Origin: a virus
DNA length: 24,924 nucleotides
Direction: 5' to 3' (one strand)
IMG/VR virus record: IMGVR_UViG_3300007735_000518
Location: 1 to 24,924 of that record
The number at the start of each line of letters is the position of its first letter. The first letter of the stretch is position 1. Positions 1 to 7,390 of this stretch are shown here, in pieces. Made by a program: the position numbers and the translations under genes. Below the pieces are notes generated by a model. The model was not told the DNA's origin. It saw only the letters and a list, made by a program, of their open reading frames with translations, and ran no database searches.

Positions 1-27
1 AGTCGGAGTTCGTTATCGACAGTTGTG

Positions 28-39
28 GCCCCCGGGGGC
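28..39. repeat. 12-bp GC palindrome upstream of terminase genes
   Basis: GCCCCCGGGGGC is a perfect 12-bp palindrome about 30 bases before the first terminase start. Packaging sites (cos or pac) often lie just upstream of the small terminase gene, so it could be part of one, but there is no loop and no other cos signature. The 66 bases before the first gene otherwise show only its ribosome binding site. Confidence 0.35.
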
Positions 40-66
40 TATGCGCAAGCGCGAAAGGAGTGAAAC

Positions 67-543
67 GTGGGAAAACGAGGACCAAAACCGACGCCGACGA
101 GCGTGCTGAAGTTCCGCGGGAGCGAGCTGGCAGTGCAGCGCGAGAATGAACCCGAGGGCACCGACGGTCCACCGCTGCTGCTGCCGTTCGTCGCCAGCGA
201 CGAGGTGGCGCGCCGCTACTTCGACCGGCTGATCGAAGACCTGCGCCGGCTGGGACTGTACGCCGCCGAGGACTATCAGGCGCACAACGCCCTGGCGCAT
301 GCGTCGGCCGAGTTTGAGCGGGCGCACAACGTCCTGCAGGAAAAGGGTCTGGTCCTTGAAACGGCGCAGGGAACGTATATGAATCCATTCAAGAAGGTGC
401 GCGACGATGCGAGGGCTGAGGTCGCGCGCCTGTCGAAGTGCTTCGGCTTGACGCCGAGCGATCGTGTGGGCCTTGTGTCTTCCAAGAAGGCGAAGGGGGA
501 TGCCAGCGGGATCGAGTCGATCCTCAAGTCGAAGACGGCCTAG
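67..543 (+). CDS. terS: Terminase small subunit (P27 family)
   Basis: This is the DNA-recognition subunit of the packaging motor, which binds the phage packaging site and hands the genome to the large subunit. The 158-residue protein has the P27-family look: a basic start (MGKRGPKPTP), a helical middle with residues such as YFDRLIEDLRRLG, and a conserved block around MNPFKKVRDDARAEVARLSKCFGL (written here with the spacing of the family), ending in a basic tail. The length is normal for the family. The GTG start at 67 is chosen because AAAGGAG lies six bases upstream (54-60). It sits immediately before the large terminase gene and overlaps its start, as is usual for HK97-type phages. Family assignment is from memory of motifs and is firm; the DNA site it binds is not known. 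Confidence 0.9.
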   Translation: MGKRGPKPTPTSVLKFRGSELAVQRENEPEGTDGPPLLLPFVASDEVARRYFDRLIEDLRRLGLYAAEDYQAHNALAHASAEFERAHNVLQEKGLVLETAQGTYMNPFKKVRDDARAEVARLSKCFGLTPSDRVGLVSSKKAKGDASGIESILKSKTA

Positions 544-2137
544 GCTCGCGCCCGTCGCGGGCTTCAACGCATCGGCAACCGCCGCGAAGGGCGACTGGTT
601 CGACGTGGACGAACTGGCGCGCATCGACAAGTTCTTCGGCCTGCTGTCGCATCAGAAGGGAATCTGGGCGGGGAAGGCGTTCGAGCTGCTGCCGTGGCAG
701 CGCGATCTGCTCGGCTCGCTGCTGTGCTGGAAGCGCGCGGACGGCACGCGGCGATTCCGCCAGGCGTACATTGAGGTGCCACGCAAGAACGGCAAGAGCA
801 CGCTGGTGGCGGGCCTCGCGCTGTGGCTGCTGCTCGCCGATCGCGAGCCGGGCGCCGAGGTCTACTGCTGCGCAAGCGCGCGGGATCAGGCTGCGATCGT
901 CGGCGACGCCTGCCGGCAGATGGTGCAGTCGAACCCGGCACTTGCGAAGGCGGTCGAGGTGTTCCGCAACGTGATCACGTTCGGGAACAGCAAGCTTGAG
1001 ATCCTGAGCAGCGACGCGGGCACGAAGCACGGCAAGAACGCGAGCGCGGTGATCTTTGACGAGGTGCACACCTTCGCCGACCGCGACCTGTACGACGCGA
1101 TGGTGACTTCGATGGGCGCACGCCAGCAGCCGCTGATCGTGTCGATCACGACAGCGGGCCACGACCGCGAGAGCCTGTGCTGGGAACTACACGCCTACGC
1201 CGAGAAGGTGCGCGACGGTCTGGTCGAGGACCACGCTTTCTTCCCTGCCGTGTTCAGCGCCCCCGTCGATGCGAACTGGAAGAGCCCGAAGGTGTGGCAG
1301 AAGGCGAACCCCAGCCTGGGCGTCACCGTCACCGAGGCGTTCCTGCAGGCCGAGTGCGACAAGGCGAAAGAACTGCCCGCCTACGAGACGACCTTCCGGC
1401 AGCTGTACCTGTGCCAGTGGACTGAATCAAAGAAGGCATGGATCAGCACAGACGCATGGGCGGCATGCGCGTCGAGCGATGCAAACGCCGAGCGCCTCGC
1501 CGGCCGCGAGTGTTACGGCGGGCTCGACCTTTCGACCACGACCGACCTGTCGGCGCTGTCGCTGATCTTCCCGGGCGAGGACGGAACCGTGGACGTGCTG
1601 TCCTGGGCGTGGTGCCCCGAGGAGGGAATCCGCCGTCGCAGCCGCAGCGACCGCGCGCCCTATGACGTGTGGGCCGCAAAGGGCTTCCTGCACCCCACGC
1701 CCGGCGCGGTGGTGGACTACGAGTTCATCGCCGAGACGATCCGCCAGTGCTGCAAGCGCTACGCGGTGAAGTCAATCGGCTTCGACCCGTGGAACGCCAC
1801 GCAGCTCGCGAGCGGGCTCTACGGCGAGGGCGTGCCGATGATCGAAGTACGCCAGGGCTACCGCACCCTGAGCGAGCCGGCGAAGAAACTGGAGGCGCTC
1901 GTGGTCTCGCGCAAGATCCGGCACCCGAACAACCAGCTGCTGAACTGGTGCATCTCGAACGTGGTCTGCGAGTCGGACCCCGCCGGAAACCTGAAGCCAT
2001 CGAAGGGCAGCAGCACCGAACGAATCGACGCAGCCGCGGCGCTGGTGACGGCGCTGGCGACATGGCTGCACCAGAAGCAAGACGCGACTGGACCGAGTGT
2101 CTACGAACAACCCGAAAGGACTATCACATGGCTCTGA
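500..2137 (+). CDS. terL: Terminase large subunit (HK97-type, Terminase_1)
   Basis: This is the ATPase and nuclease that translocates and cuts DNA during packaging at the portal vertex. The N-terminal ATPase has Walker A VPRKNGKST (Lys about residue 99) and Walker B VIFDEVH (about 184-190). The C-terminal RNase H-like nuclease has its first Asp in YGGLDLSTTTDLSAL (about 343) and a late Asp in RIDAAAALVTALATW (about 510). At 545 residues it is full length. The start is uncertain: the frame is open from GTG 464, ATG 500 is preceded by GAAGGGGG that touches the start codon, and conserved sequence begins near GDWFDVDEL. I use ATG 500, giving a 44-base overlap with the small subunit gene. The stop overlaps the portal start by 10 bases, suggesting coupled translation. 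Confidence 0.93.
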   Translation: MPAGSSRSSSRRRPRLAPVAGFNASATAAKGDWFDVDELARIDKFFGLLSHQKGIWAGKAFELLPWQRDLLGSLLCWKRADGTRRFRQAYIEVPRKNGKSTLVAGLALWLLLADREPGAEVYCCASARDQAAIVGDACRQMVQSNPALAKAVEVFRNVITFGNSKLEILSSDAGTKHGKNASAVIFDEVHTFADRDLYDAMVTSMGARQQPLIVSITTAGHDRESLCWELHAYAEKVRDGLVEDHAFFPAVFSAPVDANWKSPKVWQKANPSLGVTVTEAFLQAECDKAKELPAYETTFRQLYLCQWTESKKAWISTDAWAACASSDANAERLAGRECYGGLDLSTTTDLSALSLIFPGEDGTVDVLSWAWCPEEGIRRRSRSDRAPYDVWAAKGFLHPTPGAVVDYEFIAETIRQCCKRYAVKSIGFDPWNATQLASGLYGEGVPMIEVRQGYRTLSEPAKKLEALVVSRKIRHPNNQLLNWCISNVVCESDPAGNLKPSKGSSTERIDAAAALVTALATWLHQKQDATGPSVYEQPERTITWL

Positions 2138-3903
2138 TCGACATCCTGCGCCGATATCTCGGCCCCACCCCGCCGCGCTCAGACTTCGAGGACACCGTGC
2201 CGATCGGACAGCCGACGAGCGGAAGCGTGCAGTCCTATGTCCAGTCGTACAGCTACACGGGCGAGAGCATCACGCCATCGCGCGCGCTCGAAGCGCCGAC
2301 GGTGTTCGCGTGCGTGCGTCTGATCGCGTCGAGCATCAGCCGCCTCGACTGGCAGGTATTGCGCGAGACCCCCGAAGGCAAGGTCGCCGACAGCGAGCAC
2401 CAGCTCTACAACCTGCTGAACTACGAGGCGTCGGACGATATCGGCGCGATCCAGTGGCGCGAGATGGCGCTCACGTCGGCGCTGCTCACGGGCAACTTCT
2501 TCGCCTACATCCACCGCGACAAGGCAGGCCGACCCATCGCGCTGGAGCCCTTGCGCAGCGATTTCGTCGCCATGTACCGCGACGGCGACAACCAGCCCTA
2601 CTACCAAGTCTGGACGGGCAAGTACACGGGCAAGAACGAAGAGAAGCAGATGCGGCGCTTCCGCGGCTACGACATGTTCCACCTCGTCGGGCCGACCACG
2701 TTCGAGGCCATGCTCGGCGTGCCCTTCATCCACCAGATGCGCGACCTGATCGGGCTGGAGCTGGAGGTCACGGAATACGTGACGCGGTTCTTCGCCCAGG
2801 GGGCCGTGCCCGGCGGCGTGCTGAAGATGCCGGGCCGGCTGAGCCCCGAGGCCAGCAAGCGCCTGCGCGATGCGTGGCAGGCTGCGCACGGTGGCGCCAG
2901 CCGCGCCGGCCGCGTGGCGGTGCTCGAGGACGGGCTCACCTACGAGTCGATCACGGCCACGGCCAAGGACAACGAACTGATCGAGATGCGCAAGTATTGC
3001 CGCCAGCAGATCGCGGCGGCGCTGGGCGTGCCTGCGCACAAGGTTGGCGACACTGAGAGCCAGAGTTACAGCAGCAACGAGCAGGCCGACGCGGAGTTCG
3101 TGAAGCACACGCTGGCCGGCTGGGCGGCTCGTCTGGAGCAGGAGGCCAGCCGCAAGCTGATCCAGCGCGGCGAGCGCTACTGCACGCGCATCAACTTCGA
3201 CAGCCTGCTGCGCGCCGACATGAGCACCCGATACGCCGCCTACGCGGTCGCGGTGACGAACGGCATCCTGACCCCGAACGAGATCCGGGCGCGCGAAGGT
3301 CTGCCGGCGGTCGATGGCGGCGACACCATCCGCCTGCCCATGAACACCGAGGCGCCTGGGCAGCCCGCTCCAGCCCCGAGCGAGCCCGCTGCGCCGTCCG
3401 ATGGCGTGCCCCCGTCCGTGGACGTTGAGCCCGAAGCGATCGCTCCTAGCGTCGATATGGACGCGCAGGACGAGGCCGAGGCGTTCAGCGCAGCCCGTGC
3501 CGCTACCTCGGCCATCGAGGCTGTGCGCCCAGCCGTGGAGGGCGCTTTCCGTCGCCATCTGCAGCGGGTCTCGGATTACCTGCTGAAGCAGCGCACGCAG
3601 GCCAAGGTGGACAAGTGGGAGCCGCCCATCGACTGCATCGACGACGACCTGCGCGCGACGGTGCGCGGTCTGGGCGGGCTCCTGGGCGACGAGGAGCGCG
3701 CCACGAAGGCGCTCGACGCGGCCCTGCTCCGACACGCCCGCCACCTGCGCAACGCGGTGACGGCCATCGGCACCTTGTCTGAAACGATTGACGGATGGCG
3801 ACACCTTCCCCAACTGGCAGCCGCCGAGCTGCTGGAGATGGTGCGCCTCGAAACCACACACGCACCCCTGCTGGAGACCCCCGATGCCAATCCCGAAGCC
3901 TGA
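2128..3903 (+). CDS. Portal protein (HK97 family) with C-terminal extension
   Basis: The portal forms the dodecameric ring at one capsid vertex through which DNA enters and leaves. The first ~410 of 591 residues are a typical HK97 portal: PTVFACVRLIASSISRLDW near the N terminus, EYVTRFFAQGAVPGGVLKMPG in the middle (split here as EYVTRFFAQ and GGVLKMPG), LGVPAHKVGD with SSNEQ, then GILTPNEIRAREGLPAVDGGD. The start ATG 2128 is preceded by GAAAGGA (2114-2120). After residue ~410 comes a Pro/Ala-rich linker and a helical domain of about 140 residues that most HK97 portals lack (usual length 380-430). The extension is in the same frame, with good codon use, so it is not a misread. Its role is unknown. 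The end overlaps the protease start by 20 bases. Confidence 0.92.
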   Translation: MALIDILRRYLGPTPPRSDFEDTVPIGQPTSGSVQSYVQSYSYTGESITPSRALEAPTVFACVRLIASSISRLDWQVLRETPEGKVADSEHQLYNLLNYEASDDIGAIQWREMALTSALLTGNFFAYIHRDKAGRPIALEPLRSDFVAMYRDGDNQPYYQVWTGKYTGKNEEKQMRRFRGYDMFHLVGPTTFEAMLGVPFIHQMRDLIGLELEVTEYVTRFFAQGAVPGGVLKMPGRLSPEASKRLRDAWQAAHGGASRAGRVAVLEDGLTYESITATAKDNELIEMRKYCRQQIAAALGVPAHKVGDTESQSYSSNEQADAEFVKHTLAGWAARLEQEASRKLIQRGERYCTRINFDSLLRADMSTRYAAYAVAVTNGILTPNEIRAREGLPAVDGGDTIRLPMNTEAPGQPAPAPSEPAAPSDGVPPSVDVEPEAIAPSVDMDAQDEAEAFSAARAATSAIEAVRPAVEGAFRRHLQRVSDYLLKQRTQAKVDKWEPPIDCIDDDLRATVRGLGGLLGDEERATKALDAALLRHARHLRNAVTAIGTLSETIDGWRHLPQLAAAELLEMVRLETTHAPLLETPDANPEA

Positions 3904-4411
3904 AACCCGTGCCCTCGGCACCCTTGCCCCTGCCGCCAACCTGAAGGTTCGCGGCTACGCCGTGACGTGGGACTCTTACGACATGGGCCGCGAGATGGAG
4001 CGGGTCGATCCCAACGCCTTCGCCCGGTCGATGGAGGAGCCCGGCGATATCGCGCTGCTCTGGAACCACGACACGGGCAAGCCCCTTGCCCGCGTCCGCG
4101 CCGGCAACCTGCGGCTATTCACCGATGCCACTGGCCTCGGTTTTGAGGCGACCCTGCCCGACACGGCAACGGCTCGCGAGGCTCACGCCCTGGTCGAGAG
4201 CGGCGTCGTGAGCCAGTGCAGTTTCGGCTTCATGGTGCGGGCTGAGAAATACGAGAAGGGCGTGGACAAGCCCACGCGCGTCATCCTCGACGCCGACCTG
4301 CTGGAGATCAGTCTGGTGACCTTCCCGGCCAACCCGGCCACCAGCGTCGAGGCTCGCGAGGCGCAGGCCGAGACGGTGCGTCGCACGATCCGACTCCTGC
4401 CTCCGCGCTGA
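3884..4411 (+). CDS. Prohead protease (HK97-type, peptidase S78)
   Basis: This serine protease is built into the procapsid and removes the N-terminal scaffold (delta) domain of the major capsid protein before DNA packaging. In the 175-residue protein the family pattern is visible: LKVRGYAVTWDSYD near the start, catalytic His62 in LLWNHDTGKPLARV, catalytic Ser113 in SQCSFGFMV, and the conserved DLLEISLVTFPANPAT block. Length is normal. ATG 3884 is chosen because GGAG lies seven bases upstream (3873-3876) and homology begins there; the frame is open further upstream inside the portal gene. It is followed by a 226-base non-coding stretch and then two capsid genes, of which only the second carries an obvious delta domain for it to remove. 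Confidence 0.93.
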   Translation: MPIPKPETRALGTLAPAANLKVRGYAVTWDSYDMGREMERVDPNAFARSMEEPGDIALLWNHDTGKPLARVRAGNLRLFTDATGLGFEATLPDTATAREAHALVESGVVSQCSFGFMVRAEKYEKGVDKPTRVILDADLLEISLVTFPANPATSVEAREAQAETVRRTIRLLPPR

Positions 4412-4421
4412 CCCCCCGCCC

Positions 4422-4448
4422 TTGCATCGCGTTTTTTTGACGCGACAA
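4422..4448 (+). terminator. Bulged hairpin with T-rich loop
   Basis: TCGCGT (4427-4432) pairs with ACGCGA (4440-4445) around a loop of mainly T, and the flanking TTG and CAA extend the stem past a two-base bulge. The T run is in the loop, not after the stem, so this is not a standard intrinsic terminator; it may be a regulatory or processing hairpin after the protease gene. Confidence 0.35.
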
Positions 4449-4584
4449 TGGCGGCCAATTGAATACCTCCGCGCGTGGGTGCCCCTGCCTAGTGCACGCA
4501 CACCACCGCGCGAGACAGACCTCCGTGCTTGCCCTCGTGGCGCACTGGCCTGCATGCGGACGTTGACTTGGAAGACCAACGAAC

Positions 4585-4621
4585 CGCCGGGCTAGTGCGC
4601 CTTTTTCGTCGCACCCCGGCG
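4585..4621 (+). promoter_or_regulatory. Stem-loop just upstream of first capsid gene RBS
   Basis: CGCCGGG (4585-4591) pairs with CCCGGCG (4615-4621), and inside it TGCG (4596-4599) pairs with CGCA (4610-4613) around a T-rich loop. The structure ends six bases before the GGGAG ribosome binding site (4627-4631) of the gene at 4638, a position where an RNA structure could stabilise the messenger or control translation. Confidence 0.45.
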
Positions 4622-4637
4622 CTAACGGGAGACTGCG

Positions 4638-5801
4638 ATGGAGAAGAAGAACCAACTGGATCGGAACAGCGAGGAGTACCGCGGCCTGTTTTCGCGCTAC
4701 CTCGCCCGCGGGCACAACGGCCTGACCGACGTGGAGGCTCGCGCACTGAGCGAGGGCAGCGCAACGGGCGGCGCCGTGCTGTTCCCCACGACCTACTCGA
4801 ACATGTTCATGGCCGAACTCGGCGACGATCGCATCGTCGGACAGGTGAGCAAGGTCTACAACTCAACAGGCACTTTCAGCGTGCCCATCATCACGCCGCC
4901 AAACAGCAGCAGTTCTGCTCCGCAGGGTTTCAGCGTGCAGAAGAACCCCGGCGAGGCTGGCACCCTGATCGACGCAACCGCTGGCAGCCAGACGCAGGTG
5001 ACTGTTCCGTCCTTCACGCTCCCCGGCACCAGTAACACCGGAACTGGAACTTCGACTTTTACGCTGAAGCGCATCAGCGTCCTGGTGCGTGCCTCGCGCG
5101 AACTGGTTGAGGATTCGGCGCAGATGGGCGACGCAAGCGTCGAAAACATCATCGTCAAGCAAGCGTCGCAGGACATTCTGCGCGAACTTTCTCGCCAGAT
5201 CCTGATCGGCAACAAGGACGACAGCGTGACCGCCGGCACGGCGAGCGCCGCAGGTAGCGACGCGTGCCACGGCATTGTGAACACGCTTAAGCGCTACGGC
5301 CGCAGCATCACCACAACGGCTGCAAAGGGCAACGCGACGGCGCTCATCAACGGCACTAACGAGCTGATGAACTGCATTTTAGGAATGTGCCACAACGAGC
5401 GACTCAGCCCGCACTACTGGGCAAAGTCGTCTTTGTTTGTAAACGCGCGTGCAAATTATTCAAGCACGGCAGCCAACACCGGATTGGTTTTTGGTGGCTT
5501 GTCTGCGAGCTCCGGCAACTTGTTGACGGTTGGCGATCGAAGGATTTTCGGCTTGCCGTATGAATTTTACGACATGAGCCCGGCGCAATTCGGAACAAGT
5601 AACGGCGTGCAGTCTGGAGAGCCGCTGCTTTTGGCTGTCGATCTTTCTCGTTACCTGCTCGCATTCGCGGGCAACGGGGTCAGCGTGACCCGACTGAATG
5701 AAACTTACGCCGCCACGAACGAAGTCGCGTTCATCGTGTCGGTTCGATGCGCAGGTGCGCTGACTGACGTGAACGCGGCGTTCGGAATTCATATCGGCTA
5801 A
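4638..5801 (+). CDS. HK97-fold major capsid protein 1, lacking the delta domain
   Basis: The 387-residue protein is a major-capsid-type shell protein. It shares the ARALSEG start block (residues 34-40) with the next gene, followed by GGAVLFPTTYSN, the LVRASRELVEDSAQM segment, the ILRELSRQILIGN segment and RIFGLPYEFYD, as in HK97 capsid proteins. Residues 11-40 line up with residues 104-132 of the second capsid protein (SEEY..LFSRYLARG against SDEY..AYETYLKRG), so about 93 N-terminal residues, the scaffold domain, are absent. ATG 4638 has GGGAG seven bases upstream, and there is no in-frame extension. The last third of the gene is clearly more AT-rich than the second capsid gene, suggesting separate origin. 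It could be a second shell component, a vertex protein as T4 gp24 is to gp23, or a relic. Confidence 0.85.
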   Translation: MEKKNQLDRNSEEYRGLFSRYLARGHNGLTDVEARALSEGSATGGAVLFPTTYSNMFMAELGDDRIVGQVSKVYNSTGTFSVPIITPPNSSSSAPQGFSVQKNPGEAGTLIDATAGSQTQVTVPSFTLPGTSNTGTGTSTFTLKRISVLVRASRELVEDSAQMGDASVENIIVKQASQDILRELSRQILIGNKDDSVTAGTASAAGSDACHGIVNTLKRYGRSITTTAAKGNATALINGTNELMNCILGMCHNERLSPHYWAKSSLFVNARANYSSTAANTGLVFGGLSASSGNLLTVGDRRIFGLPYEFYDMSPAQFGTSNGVQSGEPLLLAVDLSRYLLAFAGNGVSVTRLNETYAATNEVAFIVSVRCAGALTDVNAAFGIHIG

Positions 5802-5821
5802 AGCCGAAAAGGAAACACACC

Positions 5822-7129
5822 ATGAAGGGTTACAAGGAACTGCGCGAGGGCAACGACGCCCGCTACCGCGCCATGCAGGACATGATCGAGGCGGCGAACG
5901 CCAACGGCGGCGACATGAGCGCCGAGGACACCGCAAAGTTTGACGCGCTGAACGCCGAGTACCGCAGCGTGCAGAGCCAGATCGAGCGCAACCACGCGCT
6001 GATGGGCCTCGCCGCAAAGGACAAGGACGCCGGCTTCGTTGACGTGGGCCCGGACGCGCCCGAAGTGCGTCGCGCTCCAGCTGCTCGCGAGACCGCCCAG
6101 CGCGCTCCGCGCTTCGGCGACTTCCGCTGCAGCGACGAGTACGTCAAGGCATACGAGACCTACCTGAAGCGCGGCGAGCACACCCCCGTGGCCGAAATGC
6201 GCGCTCTGTCCGAGGGCACCGCGGGCTCCGGCGACGTGCTGCCACCGACCGAGTTCCACCAGGAGCTGACCAAGCGCCTGCAGCAGATGTGCGTGATGCG
6301 CAAGCTGTGCAAGGTGATGCCGCTGGGTTCGTTCAAGCGCGAGATCGCCATCGAAACGGGCCTCGTCAACGCGGGCTTTGTGTCGGAGGCTGGCTCGGTC
6401 GCGTCGGAAGGCGGCAGCACCTTCGCTGCTCGCACGCTGCAGCCGCGTCGCATCGCCGGTCTCGCCCTGATCAGCAACGAACTGATCGAGGACGCCCCCG
6501 CTCGCGGCCCCGGCTTCTCGATCGAGTCGATCCTGACGGAGCAGTTCTCGCGCAAGTTTGCCGAGGTGGAGGAGAACGGCTTCATCGCCGGCAACGCAGC
6601 TGCTCCCAACCCTCGCGGCCTGATGACCTACACCAGCACCGGCCAGAACCTGATCGCCGACGGCAAGGCGTTCGGCGGCACCGCGGCTGCTCCGACCTAC
6701 GCGATCGCTGACGTGATCGACTGGGTCTACAGCCTGCCGCGCGAGTACCGCATGCACCCTAGCACCGCGATTGTCTGCAGCGACACCTTCCTGCAGAACC
6801 TGCGCAAGCTGGCAGTCATCGCAAGCTCGACCACCACCTACTTCTGGCAGCCCAGCGGCGTGCTCGGAGAGCCCGATCGGTTCATGGGCATCCCGGTGTA
6901 CCCGTCCTACGCCGTGTCCAGCGGGGGCACGACTGGCAACCCGGCGAAGCTGGCGGTCATTGGTGCGTTCGACTACGCGGTCATCGGCGAGCGCAACGGC
7001 TACACCCTCAAGGTGCTGCGCGAGCGCTACGCCGAGACGAACCAGACGGGAATGCTTGCCCAATCGCGCACAGACTTCACGGTCACCAACGTGAACGCCT
7101 TCCGCTACCTGAGCACCAGCTCCACCTGA
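5822..7129 (+). CDS. HK97-fold major capsid protein 2 with delta domain
   Basis: This 435-residue protein is a canonical HK97-family major capsid protein. Residues 1 to about 100 form a charged, helical delta (scaffold) domain (for example MQDMIEAANANGGDMSAED), followed by the EMRALSEGTAGSGDVLPP block at 125-142 where the mature shell domain usually begins, then GFVSEAGSVASEGGSTF, LALISNELIEDA, FSRKFAEVEENGFIAGN and the conserved GIPVYPSYAV loop near the C terminus. The ATG follows AAAAGGAAA at a good distance. It lies 20 bases after the first capsid gene and uses strongly GC-biased codons, like the rest of the structural module. By architecture it is the main shell protein and the expected target of the upstream protease. 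Confidence 0.94.
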   Translation: MKGYKELREGNDARYRAMQDMIEAANANGGDMSAEDTAKFDALNAEYRSVQSQIERNHALMGLAAKDKDAGFVDVGPDAPEVRRAPAARETAQRAPRFGDFRCSDEYVKAYETYLKRGEHTPVAEMRALSEGTAGSGDVLPPTEFHQELTKRLQQMCVMRKLCKVMPLGSFKREIAIETGLVNAGFVSEAGSVASEGGSTFAARTLQPRRIAGLALISNELIEDAPARGPGFSIESILTEQFSRKFAEVEENGFIAGNAAAPNPRGLMTYTSTGQNLIADGKAFGGTAAAPTYAIADVIDWVYSLPREYRMHPSTAIVCSDTFLQNLRKLAVIASSTTTYFWQPSGVLGEPDRFMGIPVYPSYAVSSGGTTGNPAKLAVIGAFDYAVIGERNGYTLKVLRERYAETNQTGMLAQSRTDFTVTNVNAFRYLSTSST

Positions 7130-7148
7130 TCACTGACCTGAACCCACA

Positions 7149-7176
7149 CCGCTCGGGGGCGAAAGCCCCCGGGCGG
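7149..7176 (+). terminator. 12-bp hairpin with GAAA tetraloop after capsid genes
   Basis: A stem of 12 pairs (one G-T) closes on a GAAA loop at 7161-7164; the inner arms are CGGGGGC and GCCCCCG. It lies between the capsid stop (7129) and the next start (7187) and is followed only by ATTT, not a long T run. It may be a partial terminator that lowers expression of downstream genes, or a stabilising 3' end for the abundant capsid message. Confidence 0.65.
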
Positions 7177-7186
7177 ATTTCAAACC

Positions 7187-7390
7187 ATGCAGACCGTGCG
7201 AGTCATCCAGCCATTCATCGTCCAGCAGGCCGTGCATGCGCCTGGCGACTTGATCACCGTCGATGAGCGCTCCGCGATCGAACTGATCGCCACCGGGCTC
7301 GCCGAACGCGCCGAGAGCCACCCAGATCAGCCTGAAGCATGCGTGAAGCCCGACTGCTGCAAGGCAGTCAGGAAGGCAGCCAAGCGATGA
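7187..7390 (+). CDS. Small head-region protein of unknown function
   Basis: This 67-residue protein is not assigned to a named family. It begins MQTVRVIQPFIVQQAVHAPG and continues with GDLITVDERSAIELIATGLAER, a pattern (short beta start, a PG-D turn, then an acidic residue and a helix ending in GLA) seen in many small proteins next to phage connector genes. The C-terminal CVKPDCCKAVRKAAKR is rich in Cys and Lys. The ribosome binding site is weak (GGCGGA), and the hairpin just upstream may tune its expression. Its stop overlaps the next start, so it is probably translated together with the connector protein. It may be a head-tail joining accessory factor, but this rests on position alone. Confidence 0.7.
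   Translation: MQTVRVIQPFIVQQAVHAPGDLITVDERSAIELIATGLAERAESHPDQPEACVKPDCCKAVRKAAKR

Larger units (their letters stand above)
4412..4637. other. 226-base non-coding leader before first capsid gene
   Basis: I find no convincing gene here, in contrast with the tight overlaps around it. It begins with the 14-mer CCCCCCGCCCTTGC that recurs at 23990-24003, also just after a stop codon. It then contains a T-loop hairpin (4422-4448) and ends in a strong hairpin directly before the capsid ribosome binding site. It may hold a terminator or processing site and a promoter for the capsid gene, but I cannot identify promoter boxes with confidence. Confidence 0.6.

Noticed and set aside
28-39. Palindrome as a defined cos site
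   Set aside because: Position is suitable, but there is no further cos signature and no genome end is visible.
1669-2127. In-frame extension of the portal upstream of ATG 2128
   Set aside because: It overlaps the nuclease domain of the terminase gene in another frame. The good ribosome binding site and portal homology start at 2128.
2179-3939. A 586-codon open frame on the minus strand opposite the portal gene
   Set aside because: It is antisense to a certain portal gene; GC-rich coding DNA often leaves the opposite strand open, and the translation resembles no protein and is rich in Arg, His and Val.
4412-4637. Detached delta domain of capsid protein 1 encoded in the leader
   Set aside because: No plus-strand frame in this stretch gives a charged helical sequence; frames are interrupted or give Arg/Pro-rich shadows.
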